From Nageia nagi (lineage: Eukaryota; Pinophyta), in the NCBI GenBank assembly GCA_050084985.1, contig JBITNC010000001.1:196912001-196976000 (forward strand): a stretch of DNA of 64,000 nt, in the 5' to 3' direction. The notes under the pieces are model-generated. The model was not told the origin of the DNA, did no database searches, and saw only the letters and a list, made by a program, of their open reading frames with translations. Every line of letters starts with the position of its first letter. Within the stretch, counting starts at the first letter, position 1. The translations under genes were made by a program, and so were the position numbers. This document shows, piece by piece, positions 23,111 to 36,054 of this stretch.

Positions 23111-24274
23111 CTAAAGGATTAGTTTACCATGTTAAGTGTTTTATTGTAAAATTGCCAAGTACGGAAAATGATGCATCTGATTCTGTAAAAATTTAATAAA
23201 AATATGTCCTTAAATAATCTTAAAATCTAGAAGATTTAATATTTGAAAATAAAAATTTAAAATCTAGATATTTTAAAATAATATCTAAAGTCAATATAAA
23301 AATTTAAATTCATGTCTTAAATGATGTACTAAAAGATTTATTAAGTTATCATTAGCAACTAGGACTATCTGAAAATATCTCAGGAAACCAGATAGCAAAA
23401 GCTTCGCAGCCCTATGATAATAATTTTGATCTCTTGACTGATCTACCATGAAAATTGTTTTGTTTTAAAAATCCCTCGCGCCATGGATCGTTAAGCGATC
23501 ATTATGTTGATCTTCAACGATTTAAATCAAATCAATAATGATTGTTGAGTGGCAACGATTCATAAGTAATCGTTGATGATTTATATTATTTGAAAATGTA
23601 CAAAATGAAGTATATTTTCTTTAAATATCTTAAAATATATTGTGTATAGACAAAACATTAAAAAGCTTCGTTCACTAAGGTGAAAGTGAACACATTATAA
23701 ATCACACTATTTTTTGCCTAGAAGAATGCTCCAATGTCACATGACTGCCACATACATCGGCACATGGAGGACTAGTATTGAGTAAACTTACTAGGGTAAA
23801 ATGATTAAAATCGTTATTAAAACAAGTCTAAACATAAGAAATTAAGATATTCATAGCAAAATATACTATCATAAAGATAGTATTTTTATTATATAAATTC
23901 AAGACGATCACTTTACAAATCGTTAACAATAATAAAATATTGTCAACGATCCTTGACTAAGTCAAATACGCAAAACAGATGAAACTAAGTTTGAGCTAAA
24001 ATGGCAAAACAATCACAGGATGTAAGAGATCATCTCAAAATCTTGTTGTTAAGACAATGCTATTACAATTCATATATTAAAGAAATCTTATACGGTATAA
24101 GTGCACTTAGACATGCAAAATGAAATAGCAGAAATGTCATGCAACTGTCACATAAGCTCGATACATCATCATATCGAAAATAGTCACTTTCGAAGTCATC
24201 AATTTTATCAAACAACAAAGCTTCTCATTATATATTTTTCAAAATTATCAACCCTATCTTTGGTTGATAATTCA

Positions 24275-24288
24275 AAAAAGGGGCAAAA
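24275..24288 (+). other. Polypurine tract of Tat element
   Basis: AAAAAAGGGGCAAAA runs up to the TG of the 3' LTR. It would prime plus-strand DNA synthesis. Confidence 0.85.
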
Positions 24289-26081
24289 TGTAGACACTCA
24301 AAATAAACCCTATCTCTAATTTAATCATTTCATTCTAGAATATTCTACATTTTGGAATGTTTTATTTACTGGCTTTGGTTATTTCATTATTCCTTACTGA
24401 CATCATCACTTTCGGGACCTAGTTTCATTCAAAAATGTGAATTCTATTCTCCCTATGACATCATTATCATATTTTTGGAACGTTATATTTATTGGTTCTA
24501 GCTATTTGATCCCTCCCTGATGACATCATCATTTTCGAGACCCAGTTTCATTCAAAATGTGAATTCCATTCTCCCTGTGATGTCATTGTCATATTTTTGG
24601 AATGTTATACTTCCCAGCTCTGACTATTTGGTCACCCCTTACTGACCTCATCATCTCTAGAACCTGGGATTTTCCATAACTAAGCTTTATCATTTCCTTT
24701 CGGAATGCTTTACTCACCAGCTTTGACTATTTGGTCACTCCTTGCTGACCTCATCATCTCCAGAACTCGGGCTTTTCCATAACTAAGCTTTATCATTTCC
24801 TTTCGAAATGCTTTACTCATCAGCTTTGACTATTTGGTCACCCCTTGCTGACCTCATCATCTCCAGAACCTGGTTTTTACCAAAACATGACTATCTTATC
24901 CTCCGTGACATCATCATTTTATATCAGAACACTTTTACTTCTGGAACACTTAATTTATGGGCTTTGACTTCTTTGATTATCTCTTACTGACCTCACCTCT
25001 TACAAAATCTGGGCTTTTCACAATTGAGCTTTATCCTTTCTTCTATGATGTCATCATTTACTTTCGGAACACTTAATTTATTGACTTCGGCTTGTTTTGT
25101 TTGCTCTAGAAAAACTCCTGGGGATCTTAAAATGAACTCATGATTGTAAGTAAAGTACACCAGGGCTTCAATAAGGGATTTAAAATTATATTATTGGATC
25201 AATCTTTTCAAACATATTTTAAAACAAGTGGTCTTATGATCCTTGTCATTAAAAAATGACCATTGAACGACTATTCTAATGTTAATATATAATCGCTAAA
25301 AAATCGATGACAATCCATGAACAGTTAAAACAACAAACAAATCTAAGCCTGGAATAGCTTAGTACGTATAATTTGTAATCATGGATACAGATGGAAGATA
25401 ATAACATGTCAAAATTTAGTTCAAGAGGTTACCTAGAATCTGGGGATGGTAAACAAATTAATAACAAACCATTGGGCTTATAAATACAAGCTCTGTAGGT
25501 GAACAAAGGGACCCAATTTTACTGTAGTGAAGCTCTGCTAAAATCATATCAAGAGGTTATTAGCAAAGGTTGTAAGCTTGATCAATAGTTAATTTCCTCT
25601 CGATTATATTTCCATATTATGTTGTTCATTTTGCGGATTCATATGTGAGAGCAGGTATGCTTTTGATGTGTTGTTCATTTTCTATGTGCAGGGTCAATAC
25701 AGGAGAAGAACGATGGAAGTAAGCATGGAAGAGAACAACAAAGGAATAGATAAAAACACTTCAAAACTTTGTGAAGATTACTCCAGTACATACAGAGCTG
25801 ATTGTCAATGATTCAAAGATTGGTTGATGGCAATTCACCAGATAGATAATAAAGACTGATCGTTATCCATCCACCCGCATTGATTGTTATCGATTCGCAA
25901 TGATCGCTGTCAAATGTTGATTACAACAGATCAATAAAAACTCGCTTATTTGTATTCCAATACTTTAGAATATAATATCATTACTATTATCGATGTGTAT
26001 TGTCGAATATGTTCATGATTAATTATGTTGAATGATTTATCTTTCTAAATTGCATTTTAGGTTCATAATTTGATATACACA
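24289..26081 (+). repeat. 3' LTR of Tat element (1793 bp)
   Basis: It starts TGTAGACACTCA and ends GATATACACA, then the target duplication CAAGG. It matches the 5' LTR with many transitions but keeps only two of the 121-bp units (24388-24630). The TATA box is at 25489-25496. Confidence 0.95.
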
Positions 26082-26086
26082 CAAGG
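26082..26086. repeat. Target-site duplication CAAGG (right)
   Basis: It is identical to 8281-8285. Confidence 0.93.
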
Positions 26087-27237
26087 AACTTATTGAAATC
26101 TCTCAACTACAAAAATATTAATTAGTACTATGTTAAAAAAATTATTTATTCATTTTTAAATAATAAATATCATTATAAATCACTAAATGTACTCACAAAT
26201 TAGGCTTCCACATGTCTTCCCCCTTCACTTCCCAATCAATGTATAAATCTGCATCCTAGTTTAGCAACTTAGGATTTCGTTGCTTTTGCTTGCAACATTT
26301 TCTTTCCTTATAATTTCCACTTCTCCTCCTTGGCCACTTTCTTAAGTAGCATCTTCCATACCTTCTTATGAAATAATAAATTAGTATTATACTAAAGCAA
26401 ATCAACTATTCAAATTCAAATATTAAATATTAAGAAAAATATTCCATACCTTATTATGGATGTCAGTTGGTTTACTTGCTAAGTTTGGTTGGGGTAATTT
26501 TTTAGTTTCATTATCACATGATCTATAATCCTTATGATACTCAACTCTTCATTTCAAAGCACTTTCTTCTCACTTCACCCTTCACCAAAATCATGTTTTA
26601 GATTTACTATAATGTTTTTTTGAAAGTAAAATACATAAATTATAACAAATTAGTTTTAGTGTTTTGGAATATTTAATGAAAAAACCAAACATACATACCA
26701 AAAAATGCAACAATTAATAAAAACATGCATACCAAAATTATCTTGCTTTTTCCATGGCTTATCAAGTGTTTCTACAAATTCTAATACTACAACATTCTTC
26801 AATGTTTTGTAAAAAAATGAACCTAAAAAATAATTGAAAAAATGTTAATAAATTAATATATTTCAAATCAATATGTTAATTTATATTTTCTAAACATAAA
26901 CTCTTACTCATTTCATCTTTCAAGACCTCTCCATACAACATCACAAGAATTTGAATATTTTAGGATCCTTGAATCGGAATCAACCTAAACTATTAATTTA
27001 CTAACTCTACACATGCTATTGGATCACATCACAATATGCTTTAAAATAAAACTTAAACCAATTTTCATTACTTTTTAATAAATTGAGTGATTATAAAAAA
27101 TTACCAAAAGCAACATCTCATTACAATGGTGTACCACCACTAGGTCCTCTAGATCCCCCCAACAACAAATATTCTCACCAAATTGTTAGGGGTGAATATA
27201 CCTTTACACAATTTTGCAAGGCTTTTAACTTCTTTTC
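26087..27237 (-). pseudogene. Multi-exon pseudogene, exons E1-E6, family unknown
   Basis: Six exon-like blocks on the minus strand are separated by GT-AG introns and read in one consistent phase: E1 27237-27105, E2 26967-26908, E3 26822-26733, E4 26606-26450, E5 26364-26197, E6 26106-26087 plus 8285-8213 beyond the Tat element. Introns are 85-137 bp. Recognisable coding runs include EKKLKALQNCVKVYSPLTIW (E1), NVVVLEFVETLDKPWKKQDN (E3), EELSIIRIIDHVIMKLKNYP (E4) and DADLYIDWEVKGEDMWKPN (E5). Stops occur about once per 25 codons, mostly TGA/TAG explicable by C-to-T or G-to-A. The phase agreement over five introns is the main support. I do not know the protein; a transposase-like gene is possible given the nearby CACTA-like hairpin, but that is inference. 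Confidence 0.45.
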
Positions 27238-30200
27238 CTATTCAAATAAAATTTAAAAAAAAATTATTGCATTCCCTAATAAATGAAATATATATGGTAT
27301 TATTGGATCCTACATTAATATTAAATAATTCATATGGATACTTACAAGCTTGTTTTATTTTATTGTGATGTCATCTTTATATCCACTCTATTTTTTTCCT
27401 TTTATTTCTCCTATTTCCTTTATCACCCTTATTATGGCACCCCATTATCGATGGATCATTAAATTAAAGTAAATTTTTATTAATACTATACAATAAAAAA
27501 TCACTATCTAATTTGGATTCTACTATAATTCACAAAAAATATATCCATAGCAATGTATGAACTACTTAATATGCATACAAAAACAACATACATAGTTTCC
27601 ATTGTACAAATTTAAATATTATAATGTTAATATGTTGGGTACAATAATAAATTGTATAAGATCAATCTCTTTAATTGGGAAGGTCACATGATTGGAAGTA
27701 AGAATGATTAATACCTACTTTTATATCAACATTTATATAGAAAAGAATCAAGAATAAGATATACATTGATGAGGATATAGTGTAAATATCTAATTACCAA
27801 TTCAAGGAAATTAAATTTACTACAATAAAATATACCTAATGTCTAGAAAAGGCTAGCAGGAATAAGCATTCAAACTCTCAATTTACTAATGTTAAAGCTA
27901 GGGAATCTAATACTAGTTTGTACAATACAATTATGCCAATGTATGGCCACTACAAGCATGTAGAAATGAATAAACCATAATGTTGCAATAGTCAAGCATA
28001 CACAAGATAAATATGGAGATCCAAATTCCCATGGTTTTATGTAAGATAAATGATGAATAGCAATATAATACAAGCTCTCAAAGCTATATGTTGGCCTCCA
28101 AGGAGCCAACTAGGGCACAAATGATATCTCTCACTGTTGGATAGATGATAAAACAATGGGACAATATTGCTCCCTCAAAACCTAATTCCTCTATACCAAA
28201 GGATCCCTCCTCTTATCTCAATAACCACTGAAGCTAGAAGTGTAATTTTAGAATTTCACTAGATGGGCAAGGGTGCTACACTAATGTTGCAAACTACAAG
28301 ACCCCTCAACCTAATAGCCCTTCTAGATGCTACACCTAGGGATTGCTTAGTGTTGCTAAGACTTGTGTCCATTGGAAGGTATCAAGATATGATTATAATG
28401 ATCAATTATCTCCATCTATGAGGCTCCAATGCCTCTTTATACACTCAACTATATCTAGATCTCACCTAGGAGTCATCACCCAGCTCCTTAATTACAATGT
28501 TAGCCTCATAAGGGCCCAAAATGCCCAACATGGGTGTCCAAGGTTCAAGCATACCAACATGGGAGCTTGGAGATCCATAAATGCTAATTGTGGGGTCTAG
28601 GAGTGCCATGCATGCCCAACTTGGATCTAGGAGCTATGTATGGGGTCTAGGTGTCATCATGGACCAATGTGGGGATCTAGAAGTCTCACCAAGGTTGGTG
28701 CATGTATAAAAGTGCTCATCCATCCATCTAAGTTCTAAATAAACCTTGAGACTCCCAAAATCATGATTGAGATCTCTAATTATAATTAAAATACCTAATT
28801 TATGTTTGGGAGGGAGATATCCCACTTGAGGCTCATAGTGGGATCCATTGGCCCAGTAAGTCTTCTATCCTAAGCTACAATTGAAAGTACAATGCAATAA
28901 TAAAATATATTACAAAATGGGAATCCATTGGATTCAATAATTAATTACATTAATGCAAAGGGGATGTCACATATAGGTACATGGGAATATTAAATATTAA
29001 TATGTAGCATCTATGAAAAATGTGGTATAAGTTCATACATCCACCATATAATATATGAGACTAGTTTAGTTGAGTATATAGTCTTCACTTCTACATCCAC
29101 CATACATTTTATTTACTATAATTTCTATATATATTTTGTATTCCATATATTTGCTCACTAAGGTCCCTTTAATCTTATCTTGATAATTTTATTTATTTAT
29201 TTAAGGTATATTCCCTTAGTCCTACATAACTATGATAAATTATAGTTTATACTTTTTTCCCTTATAGGAGCTTATCTTTGGCTCTCTCTAGTTGACCTTT
29301 ATTTATAGACTTGGGTATAACATTGTATAATTTAATATGTCTATACTAATAATCTATATTATTAATATCATCTTTAAATGCACACTCATCTATCCTTTTA
29401 TTTTGTTAAAATTTGATTAATTTGTCAAAATTTTGTATTAATCTAGTTAGCACTAACCCATGTGATCCCAACTTCACATCCATACTAAATACGCCTATTA
29501 TTATGATACTAATCACATCCATTACATTTTCATTTATTATATACCACTAAGTATTCACTATTTGCTATTTATTATCCCATTACTTTCACTTTTTATCATC
29601 TTTCACTAAAACTACCAATTTTTAATCCATATGGTACACTCAAACTTTATAATATATAATAATTATTACTCCATCATTTCCATAATATTCTAGTTAAGCT
29701 ATAATTTCTTTTTAGTGCAATACTTGCATAGTTACTATACCTCATTGGTGTATGTTGAGACTTATGCAATATGTTATCACCTTTGTATTATTACAACATA
29801 TTGTTTGTAGAAATATTAATACAAGATAAATATATAAGAATATTTTTATGATAATAAGATTAAATATATTCTAAATAAAAGACCTCAATACACCTTGATA
29901 AGAGATGTGTTAAATATATTCTAGGATGTACTAAAAGACCTTAATACACCTTGTACTATTTTTCCTATTATTAGGGAAAAAATAACTTTAAAATAAAGTA
30001 ACTAAAAAAATAAACATAACTTCTAAAATATAGCTCAAGATGGTGGGATTTCAATTTTGGTAATTTTTTTATATATTTTTATTAATTTTGGTAATTTTAA
30101 TTTTGGAATTATTTTGTACTATTTTTCCCTTCTACTACATGTATATGTAAGATGTAAAGATACAAATTGAATTGTATCTTCTCTATATAGAAAATTCGAA

Positions 30201-31139
30201 ACTTTGGTTGAGAAGATAAGGTCAAAAAGTATTAAAAGAGAATTATTGAAAGAAGAATATTTTGAGATAAAATGTGAAAGGAATCAAGGTTTTAGGGAAC
30301 AAATAAGCAAGCAAAGTTTCAAAGTTATGAGCAAAAATCTATGGTATCTTTTCTTGTTCATTTGCTTTTTTTGTTACATCCATTTCATGGGAATCATGGT
30401 TGCAAATTTGTTTAAGGGTTATTAGTAATTTCATAAGGATATCCTAATATAATATGAATGATTTGTGTTAAATGGTTATTAGGTAATTGACTTGCATTGA
30501 AGTTTCTTCCCTATTTTTAAAACCCTTCTAGAGGTTTGATTGTAAACTATTAAAAACCTTAAAAATAAAAATAAAAAACATAGCAAATTAAGTGTAAATT
30601 CATGAGAAATTGGAAATGTGGAAGCAATGTACTTATCTTTGTGCAAATATGGAAGAATAAGGAATAAATGAGGTAGAAACCATGTTTTCTGTAAGAAAAT
30701 GGAAAACCTTATGAGTAAAAATTAAAAACATGTTAAAAAATCACATACACAAGCTAGAAATTAAGTCAAATTAGCTCGAAATAGAGTTGTATGAGGTATA
30801 ATAACACTTACTTGGTGCTCTCCCATGAGAAAACTTGTTTTGAACTCCCTATAACCTGAAAATATCTCTTTCGAAAATGATAGGCATAGCCTTTATTTAA
30901 TTTTTGAGATGCTAGTTAAATTCAATGCAAAAATCAATGCAACATTTGCATTGCTTTTATCATCGATTTGTGCACCACTTTTTAATATTTCAATAAAAAA
31001 AACAAATAAGTAAAAATTATAATATATTATGTAAAATAATATAAAATAACATGAAAAAATTAGAATATAATATGTAAACAAATTAACATGTAAAAATATA
31101 AATATAATATAAAAAATATAAAAACAAAACATCTTAAAT
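27238..31139. other. AT-rich region, no recognisable gene
   Basis: Short frames at 27870-28109 (minus), 28343-28600 (plus) and 30204-30425 (plus) have no family signature. The stretch 28250-28870 is less AT-rich and contains loose repeats of 'ggatctaggag' and 'ggggtctagg' types. A ~60-bp imperfect duplication about 'ttaaatatattcta..aaaagacc' lies at 29866-29960. The 30204 frame (73 codons) has a charged half and a hydrophobic half but no other support. Confidence 0.45.
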
Positions 31140-31335
31140 ATAAATATTCAATAATATATAATTGAATTAATAACAAATAATATAAAAGATTAATATTAAA
31201 TAATATAGTATAAATAAATAATATTATATAATATAATATAAAAAAATTAATAAAATATAATTTAATAAAATAAGATAATAAAAAATCATATTAATATTAA
31301 TATAGATAATATAATTAATATAATAATATGTAATA
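31140..31335. repeat. AT low-complexity tract
   Basis: Almost pure A and T with 'taatataata'-type words, directly before telomere-like repeats. Confidence 0.8.
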
Positions 31336-31414
31336 ATAGGGTTAGGCTTAGATGTGGTTAGGGTTAGCTATTAGGGTTAGGGATTAGGGTCTAAGGGTTG
31401 GGGTTAGGTGTTAG
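31336..31414. repeat. Interstitial telomere-like repeats, left part
   Basis: Degenerate GGTTAGGG/GGATTAGGG words run up to the B1 element. They continue on the other side at 36755. The target duplication GTTAG lies at 31410-31414. Confidence 0.85.
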
Positions 31415-32083
31415 TGTAGATGCCTAAAATGATTTATTATTTATTTAATAAATCATATTTAGCACATTAAATGATCAAAAGGTAATAATACATAAATTAA
31501 AATAAAATGTTATTATATTGCAATACCATGTGTCAGGGCCAATGTAATATCATATACCATAGTTTATATTTTAAGTTATCTTGAATATTGAAATTATTAT
31601 TATTATTGCTATATGTCAGTCTCACTCCTTTTTAGTTTCTTGTTGGTTATAAATATTGGAGGTGAAGGTTGACATCTCTATCGGATCTCTCTGATAGGTG
31701 GTAGTCAATTGCAATGGTGTCTCTAGATGCCACCTATCTTTGAGAATTTGTTATACTTTAAACTATCTCTCTCTAGCATGCAACATAAAATGGGCATTCT
31801 TAGACTATCAACGGTGTGCCACTTCTACATAGCTAGTGGTTGCACCTTCTACAAGTCATTCTAAAGAATATCTATTACGAGCTCATGTAAAGTTCGATCA
31901 CAATCCTCTTGAGATTAATTGCTATTTGCTTTTGAGGATTGTACACACACTTCATATCAAGTGCACACTTTTCATGTATATCTACTACAATTTGATATAG
32001 TGTTTATTGTATATTTAATAATGTATTGTAGACTATTTATTTAATTATGTTTATTCATATATTTGCATAATTTAGGGTCTACA
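31415..32083 (+). repeat. B1 5' LTR
   Basis: It starts TGTAGATGCC and ends TCTACA. It is homologous to 36055-36754 and, inverted, to the B2 LTRs. It contains 'ggttataaatattggaggtg', a likely TATA region near 31650. Confidence 0.9.
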
Positions 32084-32086
32084 TTT

Positions 32087-32103
32087 TGGTGAACCCGATT
32101 GAT
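32087..32103 (+). other. B1 primer-binding site
   Basis: TGGTGAACCCGATTGAT lies three bases after the LTR. B2 has TGGCTAACC at the matching place. I cannot name the tRNA with confidence. Confidence 0.5.
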
Positions 32104-32637
32104 CTTACAAACCCTAAAAAACTTTTAAGGCATTACTTTTTCAAAGGAGTCTTGCATTGAAAATATTTGGTTTTATTTTCTTTTTGGTTGAGTTAATTTT
32201 CTTCCAATTTAGAAAATTTTATTGCTTTATAAAATAAATAAAAATTATTTTCTTGAAAAATGTCACTGTAGAGAAACCTAATTTTTGGAGGTCATTTTCT
32301 TCAATTTGGTGGAATCTAGCATTAGAAAAATTTATCCAAACCATAAATAAATATAATTGGGAAATTTTTATAACTTTCAAGGTCTAGATTTGCATATTTT
32401 GAGTGATTTTGAAATATTTTTTTGCAAAAAACATCACATTTAAAAATCATAAATTTTGAAAATATTTTGCAACTATTTGGTGACTTGTTTCATGGTAAAA
32501 ACTTGCCAAACCCATCGGTTATCATAGTAGGCAATTTTTTGAGATTAATTTGAGTTTTTTGCATGCATTTTTATCAAGATTTCTTAAGATTTTTCTATAA
32601 AAATATTTTTTGCATTATCTTGCATTTTCTCATAGAT

Positions 32638-34032
32638 ATGGCTTCTAAAAATGGTTTGTTTGAACATTTGAGTGTGATAAGTGATTTATTTGCACCTCTT
32701 CCTCCTAAATAAGAAATGGTTAAAGATATGCATGTTATGCATAATAGAAAATCTTCTAATGAATTGAGTTTACCAAATTCATGCTTAACTACTGCAAATG
32801 ATGAGATGCAAAATGATATAGAAAATAGAGTGCATGATAATGATATTAATAATGATAATTATATATCTGAATTTGATTATGATGCACATTTAAATATCAA
32901 TGCTATGGATAATGTTGAACTGTACAATATTGCATTTGCGAAATTGATATCTTAAGATCAATTTAAGAAAATTAAAGAGCATATGTTAGCCAATCCTTCT
33001 TTGATGTTTGACAATTATAATGATCTTGAATTGAAAGAAAAATATGATGCATTTTTGAGAAAAGAATTAGATAAAATTTTAGATGATCCATATGCTAGGC
33101 AATATTGTATACAAAAGTTTGAGAAGAAAATTATACAAAATCAATAAAATCAAACACCTTCTCCCTCAAAACCTCAACCAACACCACAACCTAAACCTCA
33201 AATTCAAATTCCATATCAACAATTAAAACCAAAATAATGTTGGCAAAATGTAACATCTTAAAAAATATTAAAAACACAATATGCTCACATTGTAGAAACA
33301 CCTAAATAGGATGCCTACAATTGTTTGCAACCACCTAATGAAGAGGCCCCCAACTTTGAGATACTTAGTGGACATCAGCCAAGGTTTATTTTCAAAGATA
33401 TAATGAAAAGAGGTTTATTTATGCCATTAAGTGCAACAAATAGTAATAATCCAATAGGAAATGAGGATACTTATTGCACTTCTCACCAAATAAAGGGTCA
33501 TGCTACAAATTCTTATCATAATTTGAAGGCCATAATTTTAGACATGATTGCATAAGGTAAATATCAGCTCCCACAGCATGCATTAGATTTAGGGATTGAA
33601 AATAGAATTATGAAATTTTAGGATAGTTGTGATGAGGAAGTACACTATCAGTGACATGCCATACTATTTGAAGGTCATCAATGATGTCAAAATAGTAATG
33701 GAAATGGTGGTTCTTATTATGTACATCTAACTAATTAGGAAAACATAGGAAAAATTTCAATTTAGTCAGATGTAGTTGAGCTTTAGTTACAAGAATATAG
33801 AAAATAGAAGGATTGGCCTTTTGAAAAGTATCAAGTTAAGCTTATACTCCTTGATGAGTGTATGTAAAACTTCAACAAAACTTCTCCAAAAATACAAATT
33901 GAATATCTTGATCTTTTTGAGAGAGTAGCAGCTCAAGGTCCAAAAAATGCAATGGAAAATTTTAAAAAGGAAATGCTAGTTCTCATGGAAAAATATAGTA
34001 AATTATATTGTGGTGGTTCCACCACTCCCTAG
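32638..34032 (+). pseudogene. B1 gag-like ORF
   Basis: One frame of about 465 codons starts at the ATG 32638 (MASKNGLFEHLSVISDLFAP) and can be read to the TAG at 34030 with no shift seen, but with many in-frame stops (first at 32710 and 32953). An acidic N-terminal part (DNYISEFDYDAHLN) is followed by a Pro/Gln-rich stretch (about 33150-33230). A zinc-knuckle-like YCTSHQIKGHATNSY near 33470 matches the Tat gag knuckle in spacing, but the last Cys is Tyr. The tail includes EYLDLFERVAAQGPKNAMEN. The Ty3/gypsy assignment rests on the knuckle; the rest is not recognisable. Confidence 0.65.
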
Positions 34033-36054
34033 TGTACTATAATTTTTAAATTTTACATACCATATAGGATGCATTTCATATAGGTTTCATATCATGAGTC
34101 AGTCCATTGCATGCATGGCAAATTTTATCAAGTTTTTAATCATGGGATCTTCATATCTTCATCTTTAAATCATGTTTTTTTGCTTCTTATTTTCTCTTTT
34201 CATATTTTCATCCTCATCATTTCATCAAGTCTTATTCTTTCATCAAATATTTTCTTATATTTATCTCTCATCAAGGTTATTAAATATGCCATGCTAATCA
34301 AATGCCTCATGTATAGAATAGTCATGTGTCTAGTCATTGCATCACATAGTAGTTGTATTTTATTTTATTTTAAATATATATATATATATATATAAAGGAG
34401 AAATCAAAATAAAGTAAATATAGACTCAGCTACAAGAAATTTTAGTTTTAGCTAGGGGCATGATAGAAATCAAATATTGAAAATCAGAAGGCAAAACTTT
34501 AGAATTCAAAATCAAAAAAGTGCAAAAATTGCCCATTCATGGGGCATAAAGGTAAGATAAGGTAAAGTATATCATCTCACATATTTTGATATTATTTATG
34601 CTATTCATTGAAAAATTTTCATTGATGAATTAAGACCACTATATCTTCTTTGAATATCTAGTATGAAAAGTAAACATTGCATAAGATATTCTTATGATTG
34701 TTATTTCAAATAAAATGCATATTTTACTAGTGAAATTCAAGGTCATTATATCATTAAAAATATATTATAATGTAGCATTATGGTATTGTATATGAAATAT
34801 TGTATATCTAAATGGTTATTTTTAAATGTTAATTGAATGGATTCTTTGATGATCATTGCATAGACTAATTGAATACATGGTTAAATATTGCTAGTTCATA
34901 TGTTATCTTAAAAATTTTATGGCAAATGGAAATGTTATTTTATTTATGAAATAAGAACAAATATTATAGATGATCATCAATTGAATATCTTTCAAATTTC
35001 TGCACTTGATATGGAAAATCTCACACTGCTAATGATGTGCAATTGCTATAAATCATTTTGAAAGCAGCATATTAGAATTTCATTGAATATCTTCATATTT
35101 ATTCAATTATTTCATACATGTGCAACATTTTATGGATGAGGATAAAAATTTTTGAAAACATGATTGTAAAATTATAGGCATATGATGTCACCAATGATGT
35201 GAATTTAATTGGAAAATTAATGCAAAATTGAAATGTTGAAATGCAAGGTTATTGAATATTTTAATATTTGACATATTTATGGAAATTGATTGCTATTGTT
35301 CATCATATGACTAAAAATACTAAGCATACCACATCGCTAGTGACATGAATTTACATTAAAAATTTATGCAAATTGAAATATTGAAATACAAGGCCATTAA
35401 ATGTTTGAATATTTGGTAAGACCCTCTAGGGCATCTATTTATAAAAAGATCATCTGGGGCACCCATTTATAAAAGACCCTCCAAGGCACTCTTTATAAAA
35501 AGATCCTCCAAGGTAGCCTTTATAAAAATACCCTTTGGAGCACCCACTACGTATTGTATTAATTTCATCATTGAATGGACATTTATAGACTATGAGTTGT
35601 CTATCATAGTAGTCTATATATCATGGATATTTCAAGCATGGAGCATTACAAATAACCCATACACTTACTCTTCATAGAATATGAGTTGTCTATCACAATA
35701 GTCTATGCATCATAGAATATTATATTAATTTCATCTTTGCTATTTACATTGTTTATTCTTTCATGGATGTGATCTATGTAGGTATATATTATTTTGTTCT
35801 ATGGGTATTGTCTAGGTGGGTAGGATTGGCATCAATTGCTCACCTCATAGAGGGACTCCTAATTTTGGCTTGCTTACCCAACATAGCAAGATCTAGGGGA
35901 AAACAAGACTAAAAGGGCAAGCAACATACCATACTCAACATATCGATCATAAAAGGGAAGTCCACTTTACTATTGAAAATCTTTTTCTTTCTCTAAACTT
36001 CTTTGGATTATGCAATTTCAATGCTTTTTATTACATATCCAAATAGGGGAAAAA
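34033..36054 (+). other. B1 non-coding tail
   Basis: No gene. A (TA)n run lies at 34373-34394. At about 35405-35545 a ~35-bp unit ('aaagaccctccaaggcac..tttata') recurs about five times. The purine tract 'aataggggaaaaa' ends at the 3' LTR. Confidence 0.7.

Larger units (their letters stand above)
21678..24274 (+). other. 3' non-coding region of Tat element
   Basis: These 2.6 kb hold no gene. Repeats include A-rich ~30-bp units (21680-21800, 'aaatcctaaaaaatttgaaa' three times), a ~82-bp duplication (about 21848-22010, 'gtgccctg.ccttgtatgat'), a hairpin at 22248-22323, and a three-copy module at 22745-23110. Around 23480-23580 ATCGTT/AACGAT words like those in the LTR U5 side recur. Confidence 0.75.
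8286..26081 (+). mobile_element. Complete Ty3/gypsy Tat-lineage LTR retrotransposon, 17.8 kb
   Basis: The element is bounded by CAAGG target duplications and TG...CA LTRs (8286-11290 and 24289-26081), with a primer-binding site at 11294 and a polypurine tract ending at 24288. The order is gag, protease, RT, RNase H, a second (archaeal-type) RNase H, integrase, then an extra ORF and about 2.6 kb of 3' non-coding DNA. The second RNase H between RT-RNase H and integrase is the hallmark of the Tat lineage of plant Ty3/gypsy elements. All coding parts, including the 3' ORF, lie in one reading frame (12471-21677) with 21 in-frame stops by my count and no frameshift seen. The copy is dead, but its structure is complete. 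Confidence 0.95.

Noticed and set aside
23470-23590. ATCGTT/AACGAT-rich segment as a third LTR
   Set aside because: It shares only short words with the LTR U5 side; no extended alignment to either LTR was visible.
30204-30425. 73-codon plus-strand frame with a charged half and a hydrophobic half
   Set aside because: It starts at a non-ATG codon, has no motif, no splice context and no homologous copy in the window. It could be real, but nothing supports it.
35405-35545. Possible CRISPR-like array (short repeats ~35 bp apart)
   Set aside because: The units are contiguous and degenerate with no unique spacers, in a plant retroelement tail; this is a simple tandem repeat.
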